A stretch of 64,000 bases of DNA from the NCBI RefSeq assembly GCF_001649575.2, contig NC_051445.1:30299418-30363417 (forward strand), given 5' to 3'. The stretch's first letter is position 1. Every line of letters begins with the position of its first letter. The notes below the pieces were generated by a model. The model made no database searches and was not told the origin of the DNA. It was given only the letters and a program-made list of their open reading frames with translations. The position numbers and the translations under genes are program-made. This document shows, one piece after another, positions 30,986-42,265 of this stretch. The stretch is from Kryptolebias marmoratus. Lineage: Eukaryota > Chordata > Actinopteri > Cyprinodontiformes > Rivulidae.

Positions 30986-31094
30986 GAAAGTGAGTCACCT
31001 TCAGTCTGTTTTGTTTGAGCACGGGGCGCAGACAGTCATGCTGAAAGTCCTCTGCGCCCTCTCCCTGTTGTTGAGCCTCCTCAGGGAGGGCCCT

Positions 31095-31213
31095 NNNNNN
31101 NNNNNNNNNNNNNNNNNNNNNNNNNNNNNNNNNNNNNNNNNNNNNNNNNNNNNNNNNNNNNNNNNNNNNNNNNNNNNNNNNNNNNNNNNNNNNNNNNNNN
31201 NNNNNNNNNNNNN
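31095..31213. other. assembly gap (119 N)
   Basis: Undetermined bases in the presumed gag region. Confidence 1.
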
Positions 31214-31424
31214 TTTATCACTGAAGAGATCATCTACACAATCTTCATGAAAGACTCCTCTACATTTGTTAATGTTTTCTATTTTTAGTAGTAGTTGTTT
31301 TGTCATTTGTCTAGTGACTGCAAATGTCGGCCCAGTGACAGAGCTTGAGGACGTGGGGACCAAGTCCTCCTTCTCCTCCCGGTCGTCCCTCTGGGGACAG
31401 TGGGATACTCTTGGTTGAGTGTCA

Positions 31425-31622
31425 TTATCTTATATATCTTATAACAAAAAGAGCTTTTTGTTCTCTTTGGGTTTTTCTTTCTTTAGATTGTTTAATTTGA
31501 TCTCGTCTAATTTTTTGCATTTTGCAACCACAATTTGCACATTCGATTTCAGCTTGGGTTGGATGTTTTTTCTCCATAAGTTTAAGATTGCTTTTTACTG
31601 CTTTACTGGTCTTGTTTCCCAT
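31425..31622 (-). pseudogene. retroviral gag start (matrix-like), fragment
   Basis: The Met at 31622 is followed by Gly and a Ser/Thr/Lys pattern ('MGNKTSK') that fits an N-myristoylation signal as used by retroviral matrix domains to reach the membrane. The frame ends at 31425; a further minus-strand frame at 31001-31363 may be a frameshifted continuation across the N gap. The upstream ATG at 31667 opens the same frame but lacks the Met-Gly context. Identification relies on position (after LTR, PBS and leader) more than on sequence. Confidence 0.45.
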
Positions 31623-32389
31623 TTTTCTAACTAAATAAAGCAAAGAAAAACACAGACTGATAAACAAAAGGAACCTTAGTCTAATTTGTTGACCTAATTA
31701 TTTATTTGTCTAAGCTAATTTTATTGCTACTTTTATGTGTATACACTGATAATTTATTTATAAAAAAGGTTATAGTTTTATTTATTTAGCTCAGTGGCGC
31801 AAACTTCAAGGCCTGATTTTGGAGTTGTTAGTATTTCACAAAATGCCACAAGCACGCACACTCTCACAGCACAATGCACAACGCTGCAATCACTCACAGT
31901 CGCAGCCAAAACACAGCCAAAACACAGCCAGTTATACAAAGTTATAGTTATTCATCTCACACATTTGCAGCCAGTCATACAAAGTTATAGTCATTCATCT
32001 CACACATTCACAGCCAAAAGCAGCCAGTCATATAAAGTTATAGTCACACTTGCAGCCAAACGCAGCCAGTCATACAATGATACTCTGTTTTCGGGCAGTC
32101 CCCTTATTTTATGAGGATTGCTGACCTCATGGGCTTTTCAACCTGGGTTCCCTTTTTACTTCTAGAAGAGAAAAAAAAAAAAAAAACTCTTTACTCACCC
32201 CTCCGGTGATAATTTGCTCCGTCTGGAACTCGTCAATCCACTACTGGCGGCGGGGATCAGACCTAGTGTCACTGGCCTGATGAGCAACGTCGACTCCCAG
32301 GACTTTTCTTTCAGGTTCTCCTAAGAACGCTGGCCATGCACAGCTTCGGCGCGTCTGCCCCCTCCATCAGCAGACAGATATGTCAAGCA

Positions 32390-32404
32390 CGGGTCACGGC
32401 ACCA
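32390..32404 (-). promoter_or_regulatory. retroviral primer-binding site
   Basis: Read on the minus strand, TGGTGCCGTGACCCG begins three bases after the LTR end. It is close to the 3' end complement of tRNA-His (TGGTGCCGTGACTCG from memory), a known retroviral primer. Confidence 0.75.
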
Positions 32405-32407
32405 AAA

Positions 32408-32903
32408 TGTTGGGGGTTTTCTAAGTTACCCAACCTAAACAAAGAAACACACAAAGAGAGAGTAAATTGTTTTTAGGATACTTCTGCAAAAGGAGAAGTC
32501 ACTCGAGCAATGACCTTTTGGGTCAAACTCCAGTGAGTTCTGAAGTCCTGTAGCATCAGCATCTTTTTATTAGAATCAAGGAATGGGTGGGGGCTGAATC
32601 GGTCAGGACCGGTTCTTCCACACAGATTAATCACACAAACAGAACTTACAGCATGTAGTGAAACATTCTATCTATCAATCCTGATACAAAGATTATCAGA
32701 GGTACAGTGACGTTACTTGGGTGATTGGCTGGTCTACTTAGATAATTTACTGGCCTACTTAGATGATTTGCTGACGCCTGTAAGCACGATAAAATGTAAA
32801 CATGATACAAATGAACTCAATTATTATCTCTGACATCCGGTGTGACACGTAGGCATGTTTTGCACATAAACACAAAGGCTGGTAATATTGAAAAACCCTA
32901 ACA
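32408..32903 (-). mobile_element. retroviral LTR
   Basis: On the minus strand it starts TGTTAGGGTTTTTC and ends AAAACCCCCAACA, giving the TG...CA form with inverted ends. A polypurine tract lies immediately upstream and a PBS immediately downstream. Its first 80 bases resemble the LTRs at 7601-7994 and 58350-58707. Confidence 0.85.
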
Positions 32904-32914
32904 TCTCCCTCCTG
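32904..32914 (-). promoter_or_regulatory. polypurine tract
   Basis: CAGGAGGGAGA on the minus strand directly before the LTR start, as required for retroviral plus-strand priming. Confidence 0.7.
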
Positions 32915-33459
32915 TTTATCAGACTTTGTTAAAACTGGAACACAAAGAAATTATCATCCCATAAGGCAAAAACTCATAAAAGGAACAAAATGTTAAATTT
33001 AGAAAGCATAAAAATAAGAGGAAATGGTTAAAATCATAATCATAAACATAACACAAATTAAACAGCAAATCATGAAAGCAAATTAAAATGGAAATATAAA
33101 TTGAGAACCAGAAAACATAAAAACAAAACTGAATGACATGTAAGTACTTCCATCAACTTCTGAAACCTTAGTTGTAAAAACATCAATTTTAATCTCTGCA
33201 AGAAATGCTTTTCAACTAAAACATCATAAAACAATTTTTCTACTTTTTACTGAAAACACAGGTCTGTTTCAAAATTAGGCTTCATATTCAGCTTCATAGA
33301 AAAGGGCACTGTTCCACACCGATCATTGTCCATCACGGCCGCCATCTGCATTTGCACCAGCATCTGGGTCACCGCTCTCGTCATCATGCTCCTAAGACGG
33401 GATGACACAACACAGTGGACCTGTTCATCACTGTTCACCCTGGTTAAACAATCACACAC

Positions 33460-34965
33460 GTGAACTCAGACGCTCTTGTCGGAAAACAGAACGCCTGTGG
33501 AAGAGAACTGGTCTGGTTGTCCACCGGGAACATTTTAAAGATCTCCTTTAGGATTATAATAAGGCAGTTACTGATGCCAGATCATCTTATTTTAGCAATA
33601 TTATTCATCAGAGCAGAAATAACCCAAAAGTGTTATTTAATACTATCAGCAGTATTGTTTCTCTTCCAGCACATCATGTTTTATTGACCTCAAATGACGA
33701 CTGCAATATGTTCCTCAGCTTTTTTATAAACAAGGTGATGGACCTAAAAACCAATATACCTTCAAGCTTGTCTACTTTTCCTGATGAGCCTCAGTGTTCG
33801 GATTCATTTTCTTCCTTTGTTCCAGTTACATTAAATGAACTGACTTCACTAATTGGTAAAATGAAACTTTCTACTTGTTCATTGGAAATATTACCCCCCC
33901 TGCTTGTCCAGGCTCTTACTCCCATTGGTCTAACAATCTTGTCAATAATTAACAGCTCCCTGATTCAAGAACATGTCCCATTGTATTTTAAAAAAGCAGT
34001 AGTGAAGTAGTGACCCCTCTTTTAAAGAAACCCAATCTTGACCCTGGTACCATCTCCAATTTCCGTCCCATCTCTAAACTTCTGTTTCTCAGTAAATTAC
34101 TTGAAAAGTTTGTAGAAATTCAACTTAGATCCTGGTTTAGTAAGCTAATGATGTCTGATCCCTTTCAGTCTGGCTTTCTTAAACACCATTTCACTGAAAC
34201 TGCTTTAGTTAAAGTCCAAAATGATCTTTTAATAGCTGCTGATGAGGGAAAATGCTCGGTGCTGGTTTTATTAGATCTTAGTGTTGCCTTTGACACTGTC
34301 AACCATGCAATCCTGTTAAACAGGCTAAAGGTCATGGCTGGTATTTCTGGCTCAGCTTTGGACTGGCTAACCTCTTATTTATCTGACAGGACATTCTGCA
34401 ATAAGATGGAATGTTTTTCCTCTGACGATGCCCCCTTAACTTGTGGGGTACCACAAGGCTCAGTTTTAGGTCCACTTTTATTTTCTTTTTATATCATTCC
34501 ACTTGCTGGTATTATTCAGTCTTTTTCAGATATCTCTTATCATATTTATGCTGATGACATTCAGTTGTGTTTGCCATTTAGACTGCATCAACTAGACAGG
34601 TTGGCCACCCTCGTTCAATGTTTGTCCCGTATCAGTGATTGGCTCTCCAGTAACGTTCTGGTTTTAAATACCAGTAAGACAGAAACTATTATTATTGTTC
34701 CCTGTCATTTACACAACAATATCAGCCAGAAAATTGCATCTTTTTGCCCGTTAGTAAAAATAAAGGTAAAAAATCTAGGTGTCACATTTGATTCCTCATT
34801 AGGTTTCGACTCACACATTAAGGCTGTTTCCCGTTCTTGTTTCTTTCATTTAGGAAACATCTCTAAAATCAGACATATGGTCTCCCTAGTTGACCTAGAG
34901 AAAATCATTCATGCTTTTGTATCATCTCTCCTAGACTACTGTAATGCCCTTTTTTCCTGCCTGTT
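33460..34965 (+). mobile_element. L2-clade LINE, reverse-transcriptase region
   Basis: A nearly intact RT frame (34010-34965) has 'ISNFRPISKLLFLSKLLEK', 'LVLLDLSVAFDTVNHAIL' (motif A Asp), 'GVPQGSVLGPLLFSFYI', 'YADDIQL' (catalytic) and 'VKNLGVTFD', the profile of fish L2/Maui elements. The preceding frames (33460-34010) carry the linker with 'LSTCSLEILPPLLVQAL' and are broken by one frameshift or stop at about 34008. The copy lacks endonuclease and 3' UTR: at about 34965 it fuses directly to Rex3. Confidence 0.9.
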
Positions 34966-37900
34966 GCAGCGGCAACCCTCAAACCCACTGGTGGACACCG
35001 GAGGTGAGGGATACTGTCAGGCTGAAGACGGAGTCTTATTGGGCCTTCTTGGCCTGTGGGACTCCAGAAGCAGCTGACAGGTACTGGCAGTCCTAGCGGC
35101 ATGCGGCTCGGATGGTCACTGAGGCAAAAACTCGGGCATGGGAGGAGTTCAGAGAGGCCATGGAGAAAGACTTCCGTACAGCTTCGAGATGATTCTGGTC
35201 CACCATACGGCGTCTCAGAAGGGGAAAGCAGTGCAGCACCAGCACTGTTTATAGTGTGGGTGGTGTGCTTCTGACCTCAACTTGGGACGTCGTGGGTCGG
35301 TGGGCGGAATACTTCCTGTGTCAATCCCACCGGCACGTCTTCCATTGAGGAGGCGGAGCCTGGGGACTTTGGGTTATGCTCTCCAATCTCCAGTGCTGAG
35401 GTCACCAAGGTGGTTAAAAAGCTCCTCGGTGGCAGGGCTCTGGGGGTGGATGAGATTCGCCCGGAGTACCTAAAGGCTCTGGATGTTGTAGGGTTGTGTT
35501 GGTTAACACGACTCTGCAATATTGCGTGGACATCGGGGGCAGTTCCTCTGGATTGGCAGACCAAAGTGGTGGTCCCCTTATTCAAAAAGGGGGGACTGGA
35601 GAGTGTGTTCCAACTATAGAGGGATCACACACTTAAGCCTCTCTGGTAAGGTCTATTCGGGGGTTCTGGAGAGGAGGGTCCGTCGGATAGTCGAACCTCG
35701 GATTCAGGAAGAGCAGTGTGGTTTTCGTCCTGGTCGTGGAACACTGGACCAGCTCTATACCCTCAGCAGGGTCCTTGAGGGTGCAAGGGAGTTCGCCCAA
35801 CCAGTCTACATGTGTTTTGTGGACTTGGAGAAGGCGTTCGATCGTGTCCCTCTGGGAATCCTGTGGGGTGTACTCCGGGAGTATGGGGTACCGGGCCCTT
35901 TGATACGGGCTGTTAGGTCCCTACATGACCGATGTCAGAGCTTGGTCCGCATTGCCGGCAATAAGTTGGGCTTGTTTCCGGTGAGATTATGTTCATAACA
36001 TTTATGGACAGAATTTCTAGGCGCAGCCGAAGTGTCGAGGGGATCCGTTTTGGTGGCCTTAGGATTGCGTCTCTGCTTTTTGCAGATGATGTGGTTCAAT
36101 TGGCTTCATCAGGCCGTGTTCTACAGCTTTTGCTGAAGCGAGTGTGAAGCAGCTAGGATGAGGATCAGTGCCTCCATATCCGAGGTCATGGTCTTGAGCC
36201 GGAAAAGGGTAGGTCAAAGCTCAAAGGTCAAAAAGACTTCATTGTCATTCACATCACATGTGGTAATGTGGTGGAACAAAATTTACATTCTCACAGTCCA
36301 GTTACACTCATAGGCAATAAAGTGAATAAAGAATAAAAAAAGAAACACAAATGAGCAGTATATACAGGATAAAGAAATATAGGAGATAAGGAAGTTTGGG
36401 GTATTCGCAGGTTATTACATATGTAATTGTCCAAGCAGCAGATTATTACACATGTGATTGTCTTTGTAAAGTGTCAGTGCAGGGTGGAATTTAACAGTCT
36501 TACAGCTTCAGGGATGAAGCTGTTACGCAGCCTTGTGGTTCTGCACTTAATGCTCCGCAGCCTCCTGCCTGAGGGGAGCGGGGCAAAAAGAGAACTGATG
36601 CCCTTCCACATGCTTTGCGGATCCTGGGAGGAGAAATGACCCCGGATTTTCTGAGAATATGCAGCTTTTGCCCTCTTGACTCTTGCAGTCAGCTCTCTTC
36701 TACCTCTTCAAAGTTCCTGTGAGTTACCAAACCTGAAGGCAGCATCCTGGGCTTTCAGCAGAGAACGCACCTCTGCATTCAGCCAGGGTTTCTGGTTAGG
36801 GTGTCAAGTCACAGTCTTGGTGGTAGTGACATCCTCCACGCACTTGTTGATGTACCCAAGTACACCAGATGCATAATCATCCAGATCCAGCTCCCCCTCA
36901 CGCTCAGCAGCCTCCCTGAAGTCCTTCCAGTCTGTGCTGCTGAATCAGTCCTGGAGTATAGCGTCAGCGTCACTGGGCCACACAGTATTGGTCTTCTGTG
37001 TGGGTTTAGGGCATCGCAGCGGGGGGTGGTATGCAGGGACCAGCATTATAGAGATGTGGTCGGAGAGCCCGAGGTGGGAATGGGGAAAGGCTCTGTACGC
37101 GTCTCTTACGTTAGTGTAAACACGGTCCAACGTGCTATTCCCACGTGTTGGAATGGTTATATGCTGGTGAAACCTTTGCAGGGTGTTTGTCAGTTCTACG
37201 TGATTGAAATCCCCCGCTATCACATAGAATGCCTCTGGATGCTGGTTCTGAAGCGAGCTGATGTTCTGTTCCGCTCGAAAGAGCTGCCGGCTGCTGGCGA
37301 GGTAGAAAGCTGAGTCCAGTATAGAGTCATTCAGCCAGGTTTCTGTGAGACATATCACAGCGCAGTTCCTCATCTCCTCAGAAACATTCAGCCTCATCCG
37401 CAGCAGATCCAGTTTGTTATCCAGGGCGCGGACGTTGGACAGGAAAAGAGACAGAATTGGGGGTCGGTTAGCGTTAGCCCTTAGCCTTTCTGCGCTTCCC
37501 CCTCTTCTGCCTACGCTCGCACTTCCTCCGCCGGCCCTTTGTCTACAGTGCTCCGTTCTTCCATGCTGGAGTCCGGAGGAGTCGTAGCCTGCTCAGCGTA
37601 ACACGAATGTTGTTGTCCATAGTTGCTGTTTTGCTGACCAAACTGTCCTTAATCCCAAAAAGTTCAGTTCGGCTATAGTTCACACGTGTGGTATTACGCT
37701 CAGAACCGATGTGAAAACAATTAAAAACTGGGTGTAAACTAGGAGTGTGAGAAACCGCTGCACTTTTGCGTGCCACCATCTTACAAAAAAAGAGTGCCTT
37801 CTCCAGGTCGGGGAAGATGTCCTGCCCCAAATGGAGGAATTTAAGTATCTTGGGGTCTTGTTCACGACTGAGGGAAAAATGGAGCAGGAGATGGATTGCG

Positions 37901-38440
37901 GATTGGTGCAGCGTCTGCATTGAAGCGGGCACTGTACCGGTCTGTCGTGGTGAAGAGAGATCTGATTCAAAAAGCGAAGCTCTTGATTTACCAGTCGATC
38001 TACATTCCTACCCTCCTCTATGGTTATGAGCTTTTGGTAGGGACCGAAAGAATGAGATTGCAAATACAAGCAGCTGAAATGAGTTCTCTCTACCTTAGTG
38101 ATAGGGTGAGAAGCTCGGTCATCCGGGAGGGACTCCGAATAGAGCTGCTTCTTCTCCACGTCAAGAGGAGCCAGTTGAGGTGGCTTGAGCATCTGGATAG
38201 GATGCCTCCTGGACGCCTCCCTGGTGAGGTGTTCCAGGCATGTCCCACTGGAAGGAGACCCAGCAGAAGACCCAGGACAGCTGGAGGGACTATGTTTCAC
38301 GGTTGGCCTGGGAACACCTTGGGAATCCCCCGTAGGAGCTGGCCCAAGTGACTGGGGAGAGTGAAGTCTGGGTTTCCCTGCTTAAGCGGAAGAAGATAGA
38401 TAGATGGATGGATGGATGGATGGATGGGTTGATGGATGGG
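34966..38440 (+). mobile_element. Rex3 LINE copy 2, carrying a nested LINE
   Basis: From about 34966 the plus strand follows the Rex3 consensus: linker, then RT with 'CGFRPGRGTLDQLYTLSRVL', 'CFVDLEKAFDRVP' (motif A) and, after a frameshift at about 35995, 'FADDVVQLAS' near 36080. At 36213 a second LINE interrupts it. Rex3 resumes at about 37791 with 'EEFKYLGVLFTTEGKM' and 'MPPGRLPGEVFQACP', and ends with the GATG repeats at 38402-38431, the known 3' tail of Rex3. It is the most complete copy in the window but has several frameshifts. Confidence 0.9.
36213..37790 (-). mobile_element. CR1/Rex1-type LINE, internally deleted, nested in Rex3
   Basis: On the minus strand a 5' region is followed by an AP-endonuclease-type domain: 'ICLTETWLNDSILDSAF', 'IAGDFNHVELTNTLQRFHQH', 'STLDRVYTNVRDAYRA' and 'SDHISIMLVPAY' (37397-36945), giving the catalytic Glu, Asp-Asn and Ser-Asp-His. 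The linker continues to about 36600 ('[11 protein letters not shown]'-type). RT is absent: the sequence then jumps to a 3' end with 'ATGACAATGAAGTCTTTTTG', typical of CR1/Rex1-group tails. It is therefore a deletion derivative, possibly mobilised in trans. Confidence 0.82.
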
Positions 38441-38441
38441 T
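38402..38441 (+). repeat. GATG tail of Rex3 copy 2
   Basis: GATA/GATG units directly after GCTTAAGCGGAAGAAG, the 3' end of Rex3. Similar tails lie at 41858-41882, 43410-43425 and (complement) 63880-63894. Confidence 0.9.
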
Positions 38442-38715
38442 CTTATTATTATGGAGGAGACGCTCTCATGACAGACGTCGCTCCCTAGCATACTGCTGAT
38501 ATCAAAATATTCAGCTTGCACACTTAGCACTCCGGCTGAGCAGACATCAAAGAACATTTGCAAGGACTTGATACAACTAGAGCCAATTAAAGCCAGTGGA
38601 AAAAACCCATAAGTCATTAAGTTGGCAACACTGCATATGCTACCTTGTGACTTTTACCTTCCTTAATGACCAAATACGGAAGCACATGAGCTGTCTCTTT
38701 TAGCTGTGCAAATTT

Positions 38716-39670
38716 TCACCTTAGACACTTCAGTTTCTTTGAGCTGACAAATCCTGTATAACACACACACACACACACACATACACACACATATACATAC
38801 ACAAAAAACTTCCATCTCACCCTATTTTGCAGCTCAACTTTCACTTCAAGTTCAGATCCTCTAGCAGAGGTCTGGGTGGTCACAGAACTGAGTGCTCTGG
38901 TGACCACTGGTGCCAGCGAGACCTTGACTTTCCACAGTTTCTCTATTTCTTTTTTCAGCCCTTGGTATTTCTCAATCTTCTTGTGCTCCTTCTTTTTGTT
39001 GTTACAGTCTCTCACCACCACTGCTTTCTCATGTATCTTGTTGACGACCGCAATGTCCAGTTGGTTATGCATCACCTGTTTGTCAGTTTAGGTCTGGAAG
39101 TTCCACAGTATCTTAGCCTTGCCATTCTCCACCACTTTTGGTGGAGTCTTCCACTTTGAGTGTGGGACTTCCAATCCATACTTGGTATATATGTCCCTGT
39201 ACTCTATTCCAGCCACTTGGTTCTCTGGACTCTTCGCATCTTTGCACACCCTGCATCTTGGGTCATGTCTGGGACCCTGGACTCCATTGCTCTTGTGCTG
39301 AGGGTCTGCTCTTCTGCTGCCAAGATAAGTGCCTCTTTGCTGTGTTTCAGTCCAGGCCATTCTAGCCAATGGTAGGATTTGTTGATATCAGCCACTTCCT
39401 CAGTCTGCTGACGGTACATGCCATGCAGAGGCTAATCTTTCCATGATGGTTCCTCTTTCTCCTCTTCCACATTGGGTTTCTGCCGCTGGTCTGAGACATT
39501 CACTTAGCAGATCTTCATTGGGGGTTTTCTTCTTGATGTTCTCCAGGATCTTGGTTGTTTCATCCTTTATAGTGGCACTGATGCTGTGGGGAGTAATTGC
39601 CCCCAGTAGGGTCACCCAAGGCAGACTGGTCCTAAGTGACAGGCCAGACAAAAAGTGGTTCAAAAACACT
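38716..39670 (-). mobile_element. R4/R2-type LINE, C-terminal endonuclease region
   Basis: Minus-strand frames 39669-39400, 39419-39204, 39369-39088 and 39075-38716 together give the region after RT: 'MYRQQTEEVADINKSYHWLE' (also in the copy at 300-830), 'DPRCRVCKDA' (CXXC of the CCHC motif), 'YGLEVPHSKWKTPPKVVENG', and 'NQLDIAVVNKIHEKAVVV', where the restriction-like endonuclease normally has Pro-Asp, here Leu-Asp. 'IEKYQGLKKEIEKLWKVK' follows. Site-specific LINEs of this group cut target DNA with that domain. Frameshifts and the lost Pro make it inactive. Confidence 0.68.
38758..38803. repeat. (CA)n microsatellite
   Basis: AC dinucleotides with a few AT interruptions. Confidence 0.95.
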
Positions 39671-40199
39671 TGTATTTGATATAAGACAGCAAGGAACTAC
39701 ATGTCCCTTGCCTGGACATGGGTTACCAGGGTTCACCTTGGAGCCAGGCCTGGGGGACGGGCTTGGTTAGCCAGCAGCTGGTGATTAGGCCTCTACACAT
39801 GGGGCCCAGTTGGCTACATGGGTTTGCCTTCCTGTGGACCCAACACTTGGAGGAGGGGCCATAGAGGTTGGGAGCATAGTGCTGTGGGCAGCAGCCGAAT
39901 GCATAAACCTTGGCACTCTGACCCTAGCTTACTAAAGCTTGCTCTTGGGACATGTAATTGTCACCTCTCTGGTGGAGAAGGAACCTGAACTTGTGCATGA
40001 GGTTAAGAGAAACTGACTAGATATAGTTGGGCTCATCTCGATGCAAAGTTTGATTCTGGAACCAAGCTCTTTGAGAGGAACTGGACTTTATTCCAGTCTG
40101 CCCATGTTGAGAGGTGTCGGGCTGTGTGGCTATTGGATAACTGCCCCCTATTGGCGTGTGGCTAGTGGCCTTTTTCTGTGGCTGCAAGGTTGTTGATGT
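39671..40199. other. no gene seen
   Basis: GT-rich sequence between two LINE remnants. Possibly a decayed Rex3 or R4-type 5' region, but no motif is readable. Confidence 0.4.
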
Positions 40200-41882
40200 C
40201 TCTCATGGCAGCCATCCTTAAACCTGGTGGTTGACACTCCAGGAGAGGGAGGCTGTCAAGCTGAAGAAGGTGTGCTATTGAGCCATCTTAGCTGGTATGT
40301 CTCCAAAGGCAGCTGAGGGGTACCGGCAGGCAAAGCGGGCTGTAGTAAAGTAGTTAAAAAGCTCTGCAGTCACAGGGCTCTGGGGGTGGATGAGATCTGC
40401 CCTAAGTTCCTTAAACCTATGGATGTTGCCAGGTTGTCTTGGTTGACTCATCTTTGTAACATCACGTAGACATCAGGGGCAGTGCCACTGGATTGGCAGT
40501 CTATGGTGGTGGTTCCCCTTTAAAAGAAGGGGGACCAGAGGGTGTGATTCAATTACAGGGTAATCACACTCTTGAACATCCCAGGTAAGGTCTATTCAGG
40601 GGGGCTGGAGAAGAGTCTGATTGATAGTTGAACCTCAGATTCAGGATGAACAATTCAGAATCCGTCCTAGTCTTGGAACACTGGAACAGCTCTTTACCCT
40701 TGCTAGGGTCCTTGAGGGGGGCATGGGAGTTTGCCCAAACTCCTGAAGCCTTCTCCAAGTCTACAAAACACATATGACTGTGTTTCCTGGAATACCCTAT
40801 GAGGGGTGCTCTGTGAGTATGGGATTAGTGGTCCATTGTTATGGGCTACTCAATCCTTATAGAAATGGTGCCAGAGTCTGATTCACATTGTGGCAGTAAG
40901 TAAGACCTCTTCAGGGTGAGAGTTAGACTTTGCAAGGGCTGCCCATTGTTACAGATTCTGTGGACAGAATCTTATGGACAGAATTTCTCAGTGCAATCAG
41001 GGGACAGAAGGGGTCTGGTACTATGGCCTCAGGATTCTGTCTCCACTATTTGCAGCTATTTGCAGATGATGTGGTCTTGTTGGTGTCATTATGCTGTGAT
41101 TTCAGCTCTCACTTGAGTGGTTTGCAGCCAAGTGTTAAGTGGCTGGGATGAAGATCAACACCTCTAAATCTGAGGCAAGGGTCCTCAGTCGAAAAAAGGG
41201 TGCATTGCTCTCTGTGGGTTGGAAATGAGTTGCTGCCTCAAGTGGAGGTTTAGATATCTAGGGGTCTTATTTATGAGTGAGTGAAAAAAGGAGTGTGAGA
41301 ATGTCAAACGGATTGGTGAAGCTTCTGGGCTATTGCATACTCTGTACCAATCTGTTGTGGTGAAGAGGGAGCTGAGCTGCAATGCAAAACTCTCTGTTTA
41401 CCGGTCATTCTACATTCCTACTCTCACATATGGTCATGAACTTTTTTTTTTTTTAACTTTGGGTAATGACTGAAAGAATAAGATCACAGATACACACAGC
41501 TGAAATGAGTTTTCTCCATAGGGTAGCTGGGCTCTCCTTTAGAGATAAGGTGAGAAGTTTGGTTATTTGGAAGGTACTCGGAATAGAACCATTGCTCATT
41601 CACATTGAGAGTAGCCGATTCAGGTGTTTCAGGCATCTGGTCAGGGCGCCCCCATGGCGCCTCCCTAGGGAGGTGATCAGGGCATGTCGAACTGGGAGGA
41701 GACCCCGAGGAAGACCCCATACAGGGTGGAGAGGCCATGTCTCTCAGCTGGCCTGGGAATGTGTTAAAATCCTCCTGGAAAACCTGAAAGAAGTGGTTAT
41801 GGGAACAGATGTCTCTGCTTCCCTGCTGCCCCTGCAACCAGACTCTGGAGTAAGTGGTAGATAATGGATGGGTGGATGGATA
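40200..41882 (+). mobile_element. Rex3 LINE copy 3, strongly decayed
   Basis: Readable landmarks in order on the plus strand are TGGTTGACACTCCAGGAGAG (Rex3 linker, 40230), 'ALGVDEICPKF'-type coding near 40380, 'LFADDVVLLVS' near 41065, 'MTERIRSQIHTAEMSFLHRV' (41466) and 'APPWRLPREVIRACRTGRRP' (41650), then a GGATGGGTGGATGGAT tail. Many indels and stops separate them. The 'CFVDLEKA' segment is present in inverted form at 40745-40776. This is the most diverged Rex3 copy here, so probably the oldest. Confidence 0.85.
40745..40776. repeat. 32-bp micro-inversion within Rex3 copy 3
   Basis: Compared with copy 2 (about 35810-35843), this block is reverse-complemented in place while both flanks remain in plus orientation. 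It shows up as the 'MCFVDLEKA' peptide on the wrong strand. Confidence 0.85.
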
Positions 41883-42109
41883 ATGTAGTCCAAATTGAAC
41901 AGTCTAATTGTTGTACTTCAGGGGTCACAGAAATTGTGCCAAGGGTCCAAACATTTTATGAGCAAACTTTGCAAGAACCAACCTTTGATGGCAAGAATAA
42001 ATAAATTGTTATTATTGTTTATTAACAAGGCAAGTCCCATTGAGATCACAGATCTCTTTTGCAAGAGAGGCTTGGACCTGAAGACAGCCTGACATGCATG
42101 TGTTTAGCC

Positions 42110-42265
42110 TGTGGGAGTAAACCTGAGCATCTGGAGTAAACCCTCGCAAACATAAGGAGAACATGCTAACTCCACACAGAAAGACCCTGGGTCCAACCCA
42201 GGGCTTGAACCCAGGACCTTCTTGCTGTTAGGCAACACTGCTAACCACTAAGCCTTCAGGCTGCC
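42110..42265 (-). mobile_element. tRNA-derived SINE-like repeat
   Basis: On the minus strand the sequence has a TAGTGGTTAGCAGTGTTGCC A-box-like word and GGGTTCAAGCCCTGGG as B box, followed by the CTGTGTGGAGTTAGCATGTT phrase very common in fish genomes. Confidence 0.65.

Larger units (their letters stand above)
30990..33459 (-). mobile_element. endogenous retrovirus part: internal 3' end, LTR, PBS, leader, gag start
   Basis: Read on the minus strand: an AT-rich 3' internal region (33459-32915), a polypurine tract, a 496-bp LTR (32903-32408), a primer-binding site, a leader with a good splice donor (GGGGTGAGTAAAG, near 32190) and a gag-like start with a myristoylation-type N-terminus (31622). 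The layout after the LTR is that of a retrovirus 5' end, while the polypurine tract before the LTR is that of a 3' end. No pol or env could be recognised in the window. The region is interrupted by a 119-base gap. All of it is described as an old, incomplete genomic copy. Confidence 0.7.

Noticed and set aside
36427..36876. Plus-strand frames between 36.4 and 36.9 kb
   Set aside because: Antisense to the linker region of the nested CR1/Rex1-type LINE; shadows.
42110..42265. A true tRNA gene on the minus strand
   Set aside because: A- and B-box-like words exist but no cloverleaf closes and the following sequence is a common dispersed repeat; SINE-like instead.
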